From assembly GCA_024403515.1 (NCBI GenBank), contig JAKSRS010000001.1:62001-126000 (forward strand): DNA of 64,000 nt. The letters run 5' to 3'. The translations under genes and the position numbers were made by a program. The notes below the pieces were generated by a model. It was not told the DNA's origin, did no database searches, and saw only the letters and a list, made by a program, of their open reading frames with translations. The DNA comes from Lachnospiraceae bacterium (GTDB lineage: Bacteria > Bacillota > Clostridia > Lachnospirales > Lachnospiraceae). Below are positions 36,813 through 46,932 of this stretch, one piece after another. How positions within the stretch are numbered: the first letter of the stretch is position 1; each line of letters starts with the position of its first letter.

Positions 36813-39674
36813 CTACTGTCTTTCAGCCTGTTTTTCGAGCATTTTCTTAATATAGACACCTGTAAAGGATTCTTTGCACTCTGCCACTTCTTCGGGCGTT
36901 CCGGTCGCGATAACCGTACCTCCCGCTGAGCCTCCTTCAGGTCCCATATCAATAATATAATCAGCAGTCTTGATAATATCAAGGTTGTGTTCAATTACTA
37001 TAACAGTATTGCCACCAGCAACGAGCTTTTGGAGGATTTCAGAAAGCTTATGTACATCTGCAAAATGAAGTCCTGTTGTCGGCTCGTCCATGATATATAT
37101 GGTTTTACCTGTACTTCTTCGGCTAAGTTCTGTTGCAAGCTTAACTCTCTGTGCTTCACCACCGGAAAGAGTAGTTGAAGGCTGGCCAAGTTTAATGTAG
37201 CCTAGACCTACATCTTTTAAAGATTTAATCTTATCGCGTATTGAGGGCACATTTTCAAAATACTCAACCGCTTCATCAACAGTCATCTCAAGCACATCGT
37301 AAATTGACTTACCCTTATATAAGCATTCAAGTGTTTCGCGATTGTAGCGCTTTCCGCCACACACCTCACAGGGAACATATACGTCAGGCAAGAAATGCAT
37401 CTCAATCTTTAAAATACCGTCACCCTGGCAGGCTTCGCAGCGTCCGCCCTTAATATTAAAAGAGAATCTTCCCTTCTTATAACCGCGTTCTTTAGCCTCC
37501 TTTGTAGTCGCAAAGAGGTCTCTTATTGAATCGAATACGCCTGTATATGTCGCAGGGTTTGAACGTGGTGTTCTTCCTATAGGTGACTGGTCAATGTCGA
37601 TTATCTTATCCAACTGCTCAATTCCCTCAATTTTATCGAACTTACCGGGAATTGTATGAGCTCGGTTTAAAGTCTTAGAAAGATACTTATTAAGTATTTC
37701 ATTGGTTAACGATGATTTTCCCGAACCGGATACACCTGTTACACAGGTTAATACTCCAAGAGGAAACTTAACATCAATGTTCTTTAAGTTGTTTTCACGT
37801 GCTCCCTTAACTGTAAGCCATCCTGTAGGAACCTTTCTTTCCGAAGGAACAGGGATGAACTTTTTACCGGATAAATACTGACCTGTTATGGAGTCTTTAA
37901 CCTTCATAATGTCTTTAGCAGTACCCTGTGCTACAAGGCATCCGCCATTTACGCCTGCTCCGGGACCGATATCAACGATATGGTCAGCTGCAAACATGGT
38001 ATCTTCATCATGTTCAACAACAATTACTGTATTTCCAAGATCTCGTAAATGCTTTAATGTTGCAAGAAGCTTGTCGTTATCCCTCTGATGAAGTCCGATA
38101 CTTGGTTCATCAAGAATGTAGGTAACGCCCACAAGTCCTGAACCAATCTGTGTTGCAAGACGAATTCTTTGTGCCTCACCACCGGAAAGAGAAGCTGTTG
38201 CTCTTGAAAGAGTAAGGTAAGATAAACCAACGTCTTTTAAGAAGTTTACTCTTGCATTAATCTGCTCCAAAATCTGATCTCCGATAAACTTCTGGTTTTC
38301 TGTCAGGTTACAGTTTTTAAGATAATCAAGTAAATCAGTAATGCTGAGGTTAGTAATTTCATAAATATTCTTATCGCCAACTGTAACTGCTAAAGACTCT
38401 TTCTTTAGCCTCATTCCCTTACATTCTTCGCAGGGTGTTATTGACATAAAGCTTTCGTATTCAGCCTTGGCAGACTCCGAGAAAGTCTCTCTATAGCGAT
38501 TGTTACAGTTATTTAAAATTCCTTCAAAGGTTACCTTGTATTCACCATAGCCTCGCTGGCTCATGTATCTTATCATGAACTCTTCGCCGTGGTTTCCATA
38601 CCATAAAAGGTCTTTTATTTCTTCAGGAAAATCCTTAAAAGGAGTGTTCATATCAAAGTGATACTTCTCCATTAAAGAAGTCATTATTGCATAGGTCCAG
38701 CTTTTAGGATCGTTTATCGATTTCCAGCCATTTACAACAATTGCACCCTCAGCAAGGGTAAGATTTTCATCAGGAATACAAAGTTCCCTGCTAAATTCCA
38801 TCTTGTATCCAAGACCTGCGCAGACAGGACAGGCACCGAAGGGGTTGTTGAAACTAAATGATCTGGGTTCTACTTCAGCTATACTGATTTCGCAGTCAGG
38901 GCAGGCAAAACTTGATGAGAAGTTTAAAGGGCTTGCACCAACAACATCAACAGTCATAAGACCTTCCGCCAGATCAAGGACTGTTTCCACCGAATCAGCA
39001 ATTCTTTTCCGGATATCAGGTTTTACAACGAGACGGTCTACTACGATATCAATTGAATGCTTGATATTCTTATCAAGTTCGATGTCTTCGGAAAGTTCAT
39101 ACATATTTCCATCGATGATGGCACGAACATAACCTGAACGTCTGGCCTTATCAATTACCTTTTCATGGCGACCCTTCTTACCTCTTACAATAGGCGCAAG
39201 AAGCTGAATTCTTGTTCCTTCCTCGAGACTTAAAATCTGGTCTACCATCTGGTCTACGGACTGTTTCTTTATTTCACGACCACACTGAGGGCAGTGAACT
39301 ACACCGATTCTTGCATACAAAAGTCTGAAGTAATCGTATATTTCAGTAACTGTTCCCACTGTAGATCTGGGGTTTCTGTTGGTTGATTTCTGGTCAATCG
39401 AAATAGCAGGAGAAAGGCCTTCAATGTGTTCAACATTGGGCTTTTCCATCATTCCTAAAAACTGTCTGGCGTAAGAAGAAAGTGATTCCATATACCTTCT
39501 TTGGCCTTCAGCATATATTGTGTCAAAAGCAAGTGAAGACTTACCGGAGCCGGATAAACCGGTAAAAACTACCAGCTGATTTCTTGGTATATCAACGCTC
39601 AAGTTATTAAGGTTGTGCTCATTAGCACCGACAACTCTTATTACTTCACTTTTGGGTAACATCTTTGTAGCCAT
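36813..39674 (-). CDS. uvrA: Excinuclease ABC subunit A
   Basis: The 953-residue damage-recognition ATPase of nucleotide excision repair has two ABC cassettes: Walker [17 protein letters not shown] in the first, [16 protein letters not shown] in the second, and two signature motifs (LSGGEAQR twice). Zinc modules are visible as CPQC and CPDC/CPVC, plus CEAC/CEVC in the second half. It follows uvrB, with one base between the genes and the ribosome site inside uvrB. Length is standard. Confidence 0.98.
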   Translation of the reverse strand: MATKMLPKSEVIRVVGANEHNLNNLSVDIPRNQLVVFTGLSGSGKSSLAFDTIYAEGQRRYMESLSSYARQFLGMMEKPNVEHIEGLSPAISIDQKSTNRNPRSTVGTVTEIYDYFRLLYARIGVVHCPQCGREIKKQSVDQMVDQILSLEEGTRIQLLAPIVRGKKGRHEKVIDKARRSGYVRAIIDGNMYELSEDIELDKNIKHSIDIVVDRLVVKPDIRKRIADSVETVLDLAEGLMTVDVVGASPLNFSSSFACPDCEISIAEVEPRSFSFNNPFGACPVCAGLGYKMEFSRELCIPDENLTLAEGAIVVNGWKSINDPKSWTYAIMTSLMEKYHFDMNTPFKDFPEEIKDLLWYGNHGEEFMIRYMSQRGYGEYKVTFEGILNNCNNRYRETFSESAKAEYESFMSITPCEECKGMRLKKESLAVTVGDKNIYEITNLSITDLLDYLKNCNLTENQKFIGDQILEQINARVNFLKDVGLSYLTLSRATASLSGGEAQRIRLATQIGSGLVGVTYILDEPSIGLHQRDNDKLLATLKHLRDLGNTVIVVEHDEDTMFAADHIVDIGPGAGVNGGCLVAQGTAKDIMKVKDSITGQYLSGKKFIPVPSERKVPTGWLTVKGARENNLKNIDVKFPLGVLTCVTGVSGSGKSSLTNEILNKYLSKTLNRAHTIPGKFDKIEGIEQLDKIIDIDQSPIGRTPRSNPATYTGVFDSIRDLFATTKEAKERGYKKGRFSFNIKGGRCEACQGDGILKIEMHFLPDVYVPCEVCGGKRYNRETLECLYKGKSIYDVLEMTVDEAVEYFENVPSIRDKIKSLKDVGLGYIKLGQPSTTLSGGEAQRVKLATELSRRSTGKTIYIMDEPTTGLHFADVHKLSEILQKLVAGGNTVIVIEHNLDIIKTADYIIDMGPEGGSAGGTVIATGTPEEVAECKESFTGVYIKKMLEKQAERQ

Positions 39675-39675
39675 G

Positions 39676-41661
39676 TTAATGCTCCATATCGTATAATTCT
39701 TTTTTTAATTCCATCATTCTGTCACGAAGTTCAACCGCAGCTTCGAAGTTAAGTTCTGCTGCAGCCTTCTTCATCTTCTTGGTCACTTCATCAATCTGCT
39801 TTTCGATTTCAGCCTTGCTCATGGATTCAACATCCTTATCGAACTTAACATCCATTCCGGAATCGATTGAAGAAATTCTGATTACATCTCTTACAGCTTT
39901 TTTAATAGTCGTAGGAGTAATGTCGTTGGCCTCATTATAGTCCATCTGTATCTTTCGACGTCTGTTTGTCTCGTCGATACACTGCTTCATGGAATCTGTA
40001 ATCTTGTCAGCATACATTATTACGTGGCCTTCGGAGTTTCTTGCCGCGCGGCCTACGGTCTGTATTAATGATGTCGCCGATCTTAAGAAACCTTCTTTGT
40101 CGGCATCTAATACAGCAACCAATGAAATTTCAGGTATATCAAGACCTTCTCTTAAAAGGTTAATTCCCACTAAAACATCAAATAAATCAAGACGCATGTC
40201 TCTTATTATTTCACTTCTTTCAAGAGTATCTATGTCTGAATGGAGGTACTTAACCCTGATTCCTGCTTCTTTTAAGTAGTTGGTTAAGTCCTCAGCCATC
40301 TTCTTGGTAAGGGTCGTAACAAGTATCTTGAAGCCTCTCTTGGTCTCCTTTCGGATTTCACCAATAAGATCATCAATCTGTCCCTCAACCGGTCGAACCT
40401 CAACAGGAGGATCCAAAAGGCCTGTAGGTCTTATAACCTGCTCAGCCCTTGAAAGCTCGTGATCTGCTTCGTATTCTCCGGGAGTAGCTGAAACAAAAAG
40501 AATCTGATCGATTCTTGATTCAAACTCTTCGAAGTTAAGAGGTCTGTTATCAAGTGCCGAGGGAAGTCTGAAACCGTATTCAACAAGGTTAGTCTTACGT
40601 GAACGGTCACCCGCATACATACCGCGAACCTGCGGAAGCGTGATGTGGGACTCGTCTACGATCATAAGAAACTCACCGTCAAAGTAATCCAACAGACAGT
40701 GAGGCGGTTCTCCCGGCTGCAAACCGGCAAGGTGTCTTGAATAGTTCTCTATTCCCGAACAGAAGCCGGTTTCTCTAAGCATTTCCATATCAAGGTTAAC
40801 TCGCTCAGAAATTCTCTGGGCTTCAATAAGTTTATTTTCGGACTTAAAGAATTTAACCTGTTCATGCATCTCTTCTTCAATAGCGTTGCATGCCCTCATT
40901 AGTGCGGCGTTATTCACAACATAGTGTGATGCAGGAAAAATCATTGAATGTTCAAGGTTTCTATAGACCCTTCCTGTAAGCGGATCCACTTCAGATATTC
41001 TATCTATTTCGTCACCAAAGAACTCGACTCTGACTATATAATCAGCTTCATGAGAAGGTGAAATCTCGATTACATCTCCTCGTACCCTGAAGCAGTTTCT
41101 TTCAAGGTTCATATCGTTTCTCTGATACTGAATATCAATTAACTGATGAACGACCTCTTCTCTGGAGATTTCCTGACCATGACGAAGTGATACAGCCATA
41201 GCCTTAAATTCCTCAGGGCTTCCCAGACCGTATATGCAAGATACGGATGCAATAATTATTACATCCTTTCTTTCCATTAATGCAGCTGTTGCTGACAATC
41301 TTAAACGGTCTATCTCATCATTAATTGAAGAATCCTTTTCAATATATGTATCTGTCTGAGCAATATATGCTTCAGGCTGGTAATAATCGTAGTAACTGAC
41401 AAAATACTCCACTGCATTCTCAGGGAAGAATTCTTTAAATTCAGAATACAGCTGAGCTGCCAGAGTCTTATTGTGGGCAAGAATAATTGTCGGCTTGTTT
41501 AAGGCTGCTATAACGTTAGCCATCGTAAAGGTCTTACCGGAACCTGTAACACCAAGTAAAGTCTCACACTGGTTACCTTCCTTAAATCCCTTAACAAGTT
41601 CCTCTATTGCCTGGGGCTGATCCCCGGTAGGTTTAAATTCAGAATGTAGTTTAAAGTCCAT
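39676..41661 (-). CDS. uvrB: Excinuclease ABC subunit B
   Basis: The 661-residue helicase-like protein loads at damage sites. It contains [16 protein letters not shown], Walker [13 protein letters not shown], the damage-probing beta-hairpin ([11 protein letters not shown]), helicase motif [29 protein letters not shown] and the C-terminal UVR motif ([19 protein letters not shown]) that binds UvrC. It is the first gene after a LexA box and promoter and is co-transcribed with uvrA. Confidence 0.98.
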   Translation of the reverse strand: MDFKLHSEFKPTGDQPQAIEELVKGFKEGNQCETLLGVTGSGKTFTMANVIAALNKPTIILAHNKTLAAQLYSEFKEFFPENAVEYFVSYYDYYQPEAYIAQTDTYIEKDSSINDEIDRLRLSATAALMERKDVIIIASVSCIYGLGSPEEFKAMAVSLRHGQEISREEVVHQLIDIQYQRNDMNLERNCFRVRGDVIEISPSHEADYIVRVEFFGDEIDRISEVDPLTGRVYRNLEHSMIFPASHYVVNNAALMRACNAIEEEMHEQVKFFKSENKLIEAQRISERVNLDMEMLRETGFCSGIENYSRHLAGLQPGEPPHCLLDYFDGEFLMIVDESHITLPQVRGMYAGDRSRKTNLVEYGFRLPSALDNRPLNFEEFESRIDQILFVSATPGEYEADHELSRAEQVIRPTGLLDPPVEVRPVEGQIDDLIGEIRKETKRGFKILVTTLTKKMAEDLTNYLKEAGIRVKYLHSDIDTLERSEIIRDMRLDLFDVLVGINLLREGLDIPEISLVAVLDADKEGFLRSATSLIQTVGRAARNSEGHVIMYADKITDSMKQCIDETNRRRKIQMDYNEANDITPTTIKKAVRDVIRISSIDSGMDVKFDKDVESMSKAEIEKQIDEVTKKMKKAAAELNFEAAVELRDRMMELKKELYDMEH

Positions 41662-41762
41662 TCAATCACTTCTTTCTTACTTCTATCACAAATGCTTACT
41701 GTTCTTAATGTATTTTCACACGTGTCGATTTGCTGCCACCTTTACTGGCATACACAGCGTTT

Positions 41763-41791
41763 ATATTAGCACAAAAAAATTAAAACGTCCA
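41763..41791 (-). promoter_or_regulatory. Sigma-A-type promoter of uvrB-uvrA
   Basis: On the minus strand TGGACG (41786-41791) and TAATAT (41763-41768) are 17 bases apart. A LexA box sits nine bases upstream of the -35, so repressor binding could block polymerase. Confidence 0.6.
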
Positions 41792-41799
41792 TAGATTTT

Positions 41800-41813
41800 A
41801 GAACATTTGTTCG
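41800..41813 (-). promoter_or_regulatory. LexA (DinR) SOS box upstream of uvrB
   Basis: The minus strand reads CGAACAAATGTTCT, matching 13 of 14 positions of the Gram-positive LexA consensus CGAACRNRYGTTYC with a perfect GAAC-N4-GTTC core. Together with its position directly upstream of the -35 this predicts SOS induction of uvrBA. Confidence 0.85.
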
Positions 41814-41888
41814 ATAAATTATATCTTCAATACCCTCACCATCTATTGGAGGCCAAAAATCTTAAACAGAAGATATATATTTGTGTAT

Positions 41889-41920
41889 AAAAATAGGGTA
41901 CAGCAAAAAACTGTACCCTA
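41889..41920 (-). terminator. Terminator after the 245-residue zinc-ribbon protein gene
   Basis: TAGGGTACAG (41894-41903) and CTGTACCCTA (41911-41920) form a perfect ten-pair stem with a seven-base loop. On the minus strand TTTTTATAC follows. T-rich sequence on the other side may let it work both ways. Confidence 0.8.
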
Positions 41921-41999
41921 AAATTGTTATTATTACCAGATGTTTCTTAACCTTATTCAATTCTATTCGACCAAAAAGTGAATTAGTACAAATGATAAT

Positions 42000-42737
42000 C
42001 TAATAGCTTTCATAAAAAGCTTCCGGTGTATCCTTATAACCAGTATTCTCTAAGCAGAAGTCATCTTCAGTATAAGGATAGTATCTTATTCCACCTACTT
42101 CTATGTACATACCCTTTAATTCTTCATGATCATCAAGGTATTGTTTCCACATTACTTCGGCAAACGCTACACAATCTGATGGACAAAAATCCCAATAAGA
42201 TGACCTTTTATATGTATCTGGTTTTAAACGCGTTTCGATGTAATTTTTAGCCATTTCGACTTTAAAACTATCTACCACGGAATCAAGTCCAAGTGCCATT
42301 CCATATACAATATCCAACTCGTTTGTCGGCGAAATCTTATCCCAATCTTCATCGTATTCGGCCCAATTAAAATCATGTCGCCATACAATATCCCTTTTCA
42401 TGTCAGCATAATGTGTCTCCTTGCCACCATGAGTAATATCAATTTCATTTACCACCTTTTCAATACTGATCAAGCTATTATCTTCCTGAAATTCATTGTT
42501 ATTATGGGCTGAAGTATATGTGTTTGAATGATTATTACCAGCAAAACATACAATTGCAATGACTGCCACAAGAAAAAGAACAACTCCGCTAACGGTGCCA
42601 TACTTGAGAGAATCTGGCAATTTTCCTAAATCGAACTTTTTATCTTTTAATTCAATATTGTCTTTATCAGCACCACAAAATGGGCAGTATTTGACCGTTA
42701 ATTCAGGTAACTCTTTTCCACATTTCCAACAATACAT
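42000..42737 (-). CDS. Zinc-ribbon single-pass membrane protein, function unknown
   Basis: The 245-residue protein has an N-terminal zinc ribbon (Cys3, Cys6, Cys18, Cys21 in MYCWKCG and YCPFCG), a membrane helix at about 50-67 and an external domain of about 170 residues rich in Asp, Glu and Tyr that I do not recognise. GGAGGG precedes the ATG. The layout, with a cytoplasmic ribbon, one helix and an outer domain, recalls TcaA/YvbJ-type envelope sensors. It follows a larger protein with the same layout by 34 bases. Base composition looks AT-richer than in neighbouring genes. Confidence 0.75.
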   Translation of the reverse strand: MYCWKCGKELPELTVKYCPFCGADKDNIELKDKKFDLGKLPDSLKYGTVSGVVLFLVAVIAIVCFAGNNHSNTYTSAHNNNEFQEDNSLISIEKVVNEIDITHGGKETHYADMKRDIVWRHDFNWAEYDEDWDKISPTNELDIVYGMALGLDSVVDSFKVEMAKNYIETRLKPDTYKRSSYWDFCPSDCVAFAEVMWKQYLDDHEELKGMYIEVGGIRYYPYTEDDFCLENTGYKDTPEAFYESY

Positions 42738-42771
42738 CGATATCCCTCCACATTTTCAAACTACTATTTCA

Positions 42772-44487
42772 TTAGTACTTATGAAACATCGGGTTGCTTA
42801 AAATAATCGTGCCCTTTCCATCTCCAGTTGCGCCCCATGCCTGAATTTCTCCTTCTTTCATAGTTGCCCAAAAGAGGTCAATCATATGAGCATCCGCGAT
42901 GTCTGCTTCAAAAGAAAAAGGAGCTGTATTTTCAGTTATTATTCCGGAATAGAATACAAGTTCATCATCTGCATATATGCTAAACGACACAGCACCACCT
43001 TTAGAGCCGTCTTTGTCATATGCCAAAGTACCAGTTAGTTTTATGAAGCCTTCATTGATGAACGTTAGCATTCCACCTCTCTTTTTTTCATAGTCTCCAG
43101 CGTCATGTCCACACACAAGGCCTACCGTGGAATCGGCATCATATTCATTGTTATACGTATCAGTTCTCATCTTATCCGTACTTATCGAATATGAACCAAA
43201 GAAAAAATCTTCTGAAAACTTGGACTTATATATTTCTACATCAGTAATCAGTCTAGGCTTTAACGATCTGTAATATTCTAACTTTTGGTACAAATCGTTA
43301 TCATCGCCATAGCAACCTATCATCTCTTCGAGTAATGATTCTAGCGCAAAATAGTTTTTTTCACTTTCATACTCTTTTATTTGAGTGTTGTAGTACTTAT
43401 AAAAAGCCTCTTGTGCATTTTTCTCAAGTTCACTTAAATGATAATTTAAAGGATAATTCTCCCTTATATCTCGAATATAGTAAAAGATATCATAGTAGTT
43501 ATTGTTATATATGGCATTTTGGACTTCTTCTCGACAAAGTCCTACATAGTATGTTTCTTCTAATCTATATACTAAATCTTTATATTCTATTAAATCTTCA
43601 TTTTCAGGAAAACGATCAAGTGTCTCATCAATTAAATTCAAAGCATCTGAGTACATGTCCTTTGCTGCAAGACCTTTCGCATTTTCTATCACATCAACTA
43701 CTATACTTTGCGTATACTCAGCAATGTATTCCTGCGCACTGTTGTAATTGAGCACGTCTTTTTCGGATACTTCTTTTAGAAATCTTATTCTTGTTTCTAG
43801 GTCTGAACAATCAAATGCATTCTCATATGAACTCCTGGAATCAGCAATTTCTTTGATACGGTACATTGTCCAGTCGACTCTGTCCTTTTCGCTAGCTAAA
43901 ATCCCACTTCCGAGTTCTTTTATTTCCTCTATACAGTCTTCCCCACTAATTGTAGAAGTTTCATAATAATTATTTTCAAGATCTTCAATATATTTTATGG
44001 CTTTGTCTATAGCTTTCTGCTTTTCTTTCTCATCTTCTAATTGACTATAAATCGCATTTACTTCAATCGGCCCCTGTTTAAACGCCTTTTCGAGTTTTGT
44101 AAATGGGCGAGTAAAGTATTTGAACAGATTAATAGACACAAATAAGAAAATAACTGCAACTGGAACCAGCAGTATTATTTTCTTATGTTTCCCCCATAAT
44201 TCTGGTACTTTCTTCACATTTTCTTTGACTTTATGTAAGATTGTTTTACTGCCACCCTCTATTTTAGTTCCACATGAATCAGCCATCTGCTTCGCGGATT
44301 CTTTTACTTTTTTTGCTATTTTTCCCCCATTGCCTGCGATTTTAGTCTCGTACTCATCCGAAAACTTCTTCGCCGATTCCTTTAACTTATCCGCAATCAT
44401 TCCAGCTTCTATGTCAGTTTTTGTTCCGCATGCTGTACAAAATCTTGTACCTTCAAGTATCTCATGTCCACATTTTTTGCAATACAT
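42772..44487 (-). CDS. Zinc-ribbon membrane protein with C-terminal NPCBM-like domain
   Basis: I start this at the ATG at 44487 (AAGGGA six bases upstream); the longer frame begins with TTG. The 571 residues comprise a zinc ribbon (Cys3, Cys6, Cys17, Cys20), a charged amphipathic stretch with repeated KVKESAK-like units, a membrane helix near 108-126, a helical external region of about 270 residues and a C-terminal domain of about 120 residues. The last (KLTGTLAYDKDG, VSFSIYADDELVFYSG) resembles the NPCBM carbohydrate-binding fold. It may sense or bind wall or capsule glycans. Partner gene follows directly. Confidence 0.75.
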   Translation of the reverse strand: MYCKKCGHEILEGTRFCTACGTKTDIEAGMIADKLKESAKKFSDEYETKIAGNGGKIAKKVKESAKQMADSCGTKIEGGSKTILHKVKENVKKVPELWGKHKKIILLVPVAVIFLFVSINLFKYFTRPFTKLEKAFKQGPIEVNAIYSQLEDEKEKQKAIDKAIKYIEDLENNYYETSTISGEDCIEEIKELGSGILASEKDRVDWTMYRIKEIADSRSSYENAFDCSDLETRIRFLKEVSEKDVLNYNSAQEYIAEYTQSIVVDVIENAKGLAAKDMYSDALNLIDETLDRFPENEDLIEYKDLVYRLEETYYVGLCREEVQNAIYNNNYYDIFYYIRDIRENYPLNYHLSELEKNAQEAFYKYYNTQIKEYESEKNYFALESLLEEMIGCYGDDNDLYQKLEYYRSLKPRLITDVEIYKSKFSEDFFFGSYSISTDKMRTDTYNNEYDADSTVGLVCGHDAGDYEKKRGGMLTFINEGFIKLTGTLAYDKDGSKGGAVSFSIYADDELVFYSGIITENTAPFSFEADIADAHMIDLFWATMKEGEIQAWGATGDGKGTIILSNPMFHKY

Positions 44488-44581
44488 AAGCAATCCCTTC
44501 TTCCTAATTTAGCATTCCCTTAAAGTATAAATAGTTCCCATCGCACAAAGTGCATAAATCCTTAGTCACCAAGGCGATTCC

Positions 44582-44609
44582 AGAGGAGTTTCTGTCAAGA
44601 AACTCCTCT
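44582..44609. repeat. Perfect 12-pair inverted repeat without U tract
   Basis: AGAGGAGTTTCT and AGAAACTCCTCT flank a GTCA loop. No T run follows on either strand, so it is unlikely to be a terminator. It lies about 55 bases upstream of the minus-strand -10 candidate and could be an operator. Confidence 0.7.
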
Positions 44610-44668
44610 ACATTGATATGCGTAGTATATCAACCGCCCGCGACCGTCGCGCCAGCCCTAAAATTGGC

Positions 44669-44725
44669 AAAAAAAGTGCCCCGCGATGAAGTACAAAGTC
44701 ATTCTTCGTACTTCATCGCGGGGCA
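44669..44725 (-). terminator. Very strong terminator of the 196-residue coiled-coil gene
   Basis: Arms 44677-44698 and 44704-44725 pair over 22 positions with one mismatch and a five-base loop, beginning with TGCCCCGCGATGAAG. On the minus strand the stem is followed by CTTTTTTTG. Confidence 0.92.
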
Positions 44726-44814
44726 TCACTGTTCGCTTATTGTAATCTCTTTCTATTTTTCAACTTCTTCGCTTTTTGCAGTTATTGATTCGTTGTTAAA
44801 TGAGTTAATCTCTA

Positions 44815-45405
44815 TCATTCTTCGACTTCTACACTTTCTAAAGTAGCTTCAACATCTACAACTTCAGGACCAGACGCAAAGGCTTCTGTATTGTCTGCTA
44901 CTTCAACTGGATCATCATAGGTTTTTTCTTCTTCATCTTCCCACAATGATTTATGCTCCTTACGCTTCTTCTGAAGTTCGAGCATAGCTGCCGCGCTTTT
45001 AGCCATGGAGTATAGTTTCCAGTCGAATTCCATTAACTTCTTTTCGTCATAAGCAGGAACCCTGTCGCCTCTCATTATTCTTCTGGCAACTTCAATAATC
45101 TTGCCCTGCTCATTAGCCGCATCTGCCATGGCATCGCCCTGTTGCTCACTTGATACCAAGTTAGCTACGCTCGCCCACTGCTCCTGCAGCATATCCATGT
45201 AATCCTGGTATTCCTGCCTCTTCTCGCTTATAGCAGTATACGCAAGTTCCAGTGTGGCGGCTTCTTTTTCAAAAACCTTCTGCCCATCTACTGTTGTACG
45301 CATCTTTCTTTCAAGTGCCACTCTTTGATCAGAAAGTTCTTTTTCTTTGGCATAGTAGTTTTTAATCTGGCTGCTGTAGGTCTGTCTTGCCTCGCTTATT
45401 TTCAC
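44815..45405 (-). CDS. Coiled-coil protein, candidate flagellar-regulon gene, function unknown
   Basis: The 196-residue protein starts with GTG at 45405, supported by GGAGGAC about nine bases upstream. Residues 1-75 are strongly helical (ARQTYSSQIKNYYAKEKELS, ALERKMRTTVDG), the middle is helical with RRIMRGDRVPAYDEKKLMEF, and the last 50 residues are a very acidic, low-complexity tail. There is no signal peptide or membrane helix. It is a single-gene unit: a sigma-28-type promoter upstream and a 22-pair terminator downstream. That promoter places it with motility genes, for instance as a chaperone or filament-associated factor; the family itself I do not recognise. Confidence 0.78.
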   Translation of the reverse strand: MKISEARQTYSSQIKNYYAKEKELSDQRVALERKMRTTVDGQKVFEKEAATLELAYTAISEKRQEYQDYMDMLQEQWASVANLVSSEQQGDAMADAANEQGKIIEVARRIMRGDRVPAYDEKKLMEFDWKLYSMAKSAAAMLELQKKRKEHKSLWEDEEEKTYDDPVEVADNTEAFASGPEVVDVEATLESVEVEE

Positions 45406-45487
45406 TTATACTGTCCTCCATATCTCTGTCCGTGAGAAAATTCCGAATTCCTTTTCGGTTATGAAGATACTACTTCTACTTCTTACT

Positions 45488-45515
45488 TTATCGGCCTTAA
45501 GTTGATTTTTCTTTA
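45488..45515 (-). promoter_or_regulatory. Sigma-28 (SigD/FliA)-type promoter of the coiled-coil gene
   Basis: On the minus strand TAAA (45512-45515) and GCCGATAA (45488-45495) are 16 bases apart, one more than the consensus spacing. Six of the bases after TAAA are the same as in the mbl promoter (TAAAGAAAAA in both). The start codon is about 80 bases downstream. Confidence 0.65.
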
Positions 45516-45600
45516 TGCTATAGCGCTTTTATTCAATATTTTTCTACGATCCGGGCACAGTTTATGGGGATCTCTTTAAACATGGAAATGGCATGCGCAC

Positions 45601-45633
45601 AAAAAAATCTCCGGAAAATTCTTCCGGAGATTT
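45601..45633 (-). terminator. Terminator after the xylanase gene
   Basis: AAATCTCCGGAA (45605-45616) pairs perfectly with TTCCGGAGATTT (45622-45633). On the minus strand TTTT follows immediately after the TTT end of the stem. It closes the long collinear unit that begins near 62311. Confidence 0.9.
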
Positions 45634-45641
45634 CGTTCTTT

Positions 45642-46886
45642 TTATTTATTAAATCCAGCTTTTTCCATAACCTGAACTGCACCGTAATATGCAGGCTTTG
45701 GTTCATTCATACCGGTAAAAAGAAGGGGACTGGCTTCTCTTCTCCAGGACATTCCGTCTGAATATCCCCAGAAGGTGATTGAATCCATCTTTAAACTTCC
45801 TTCATCGACACGCTTTAAAAGACCGTTTATAAGGTTATAGTAGTAGCGGCCCTGGGTCGCAAGATTTTCGTCTGTTGCCTTTAAGGTTTTCTGCCATGCA
45901 CCTAAAGAAACATCAAGCTCAGTAACCTGAAGTTTAAGTCCTTTTTCGGCAAGTGCATCTACACATCTGAAATATGCATCCTGAGCATCGCCTGTATATA
46001 AGTGGGCCTGAAGACCTATGCCATCAATAAGGTAGTTTCCTTCATCATCAACAAGTGTGTCCACAAACTTCAAAAGTGTAGTTGTCTTATACTGCTCATT
46101 GTAATCGTTGTAATAAAGGTCAATATACTCGGGTGCATACTTATTGGCGTAGTAGAAAGCATACCAGATGTAATCATCTCCGATTACCTTCTTCCAGGTA
46201 TTGTCTCTCATTGTGCCATCTTCCATCCAGGCTTCGTTAACTACATCGTAAGCATAGAACAAATCAAGATATCCAAGTTCATCCAACTGTTCAAACACCT
46301 GCTTAATATAGCTTTCCATTCTTCCAAGCATTACGTCTCTTGATACAAGACCATTGCTCTTCTCAAAGCCATCATAGAAAATCCATGAAGGAGTCTGGCT
46401 GTACCAGACAATTGTATGACCTCTCATGGCGATGCCATTTTCCTTGGCCCATCTTAACATGTTCTTTACTTCGCCTTTGAATTCAACAACTATGTCATTG
46501 GCCTCAACACTCTTTTCCTTGTTAAGGATGTTTTCGGGCTTCATGGCATTTTCCATTGTTGCACTGTTAAAGTTATTAAGAATAATTTCCTGAGACTTGA
46601 TTCCGTTTGTCATCTGAGTTGTAAGACATGTACCGGCCTTAACTCCATGCTCAGCAAAAAGATCCTTTATCGAATAGTTTTCCTCTATAGCTTCTTCTAC
46701 CTCTTCGCCCTGGTCATCGGACTCCGGCAAAGTCTCTTCACCTTCTGTTTCTAAAGCTTCTGCCTGAGCTTCTACATTCTGTGAAACTGAGGTTTCATTA
46801 GCTTCATTACCCTTAGTGCTGCTTGCGCATGCTGTAAGCGAAAGCACCATAACCACAATAAGTAAGAGTGATAATTTCTTTTTCAT
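45642..46886 (-). CDS. GH10 endo-1,4-beta-xylanase lipoprotein
   Basis: The 414-residue enzyme cuts xylan backbones outside the cell. It has a lipoprotein signal (LSLTAC, Cys20), a Glu-rich linker to about residue 70 and a GH10 barrel: TMENAMKPENI, MRGHTIVWYSQTPSW, DVVNEAW with acid/base Glu218, VTELDVS with nucleophile Glu323 and ITFWGYSDGMSWR. No binding module follows. It is tethered to the outer membrane face, so xylo-oligosaccharides would be released at the cell. It lies 46 bases after an unknown gene with no terminator between, which may place it last in the cell-wall unit. Confidence 0.95.
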   Translation of the reverse strand: MKKKLSLLLIVVMVLSLTACASSTKGNEANETSVSQNVEAQAEALETEGEETLPESDDQGEEVEEAIEENYSIKDLFAEHGVKAGTCLTTQMTNGIKSQEIILNNFNSATMENAMKPENILNKEKSVEANDIVVEFKGEVKNMLRWAKENGIAMRGHTIVWYSQTPSWIFYDGFEKSNGLVSRDVMLGRMESYIKQVFEQLDELGYLDLFYAYDVVNEAWMEDGTMRDNTWKKVIGDDYIWYAFYYANKYAPEYIDLYYNDYNEQYKTTTLLKFVDTLVDDEGNYLIDGIGLQAHLYTGDAQDAYFRCVDALAEKGLKLQVTELDVSLGAWQKTLKATDENLATQGRYYYNLINGLLKRVDEGSLKMDSITFWGYSDGMSWRREASPLLFTGMNEPKPAYYGAVQVMEKAGFNK

Positions 46887-46932
46887 TTAATATTTCTCCT
46901 AAAAGTTTTCTATCTATTTAAGAATCAGCCTT

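Larger units (their letters stand above)
41662..41999. other. Intergenic region: uvrB leader and promoter, LexA box, shared terminator
   Basis: This 338-base gap holds the roughly 95-base uvrB leader, the promoter and LexA box described separately, an AT-rich stretch and the terminator of the zinc-ribbon gene. No convincing small gene was seen. A GGAGG at 41848-41852 on the plus strand has no open frame after it. Confidence 0.6.
44488..44814. other. Intergenic region with two strong hairpins
   Basis: The gap upstream of the zinc-ribbon pair contains a TATACT-like -10 at 44524-44529 (minus), a perfect 12-pair hairpin at 44582-44609 and the long terminator of the upstream gene at 44669-44725. 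Between them lies an unusually GC-rich patch (CCGCCCGCGACCGTCGCGCC, 44633-44652) for this genome. No gene was seen in it. Confidence 0.55.
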
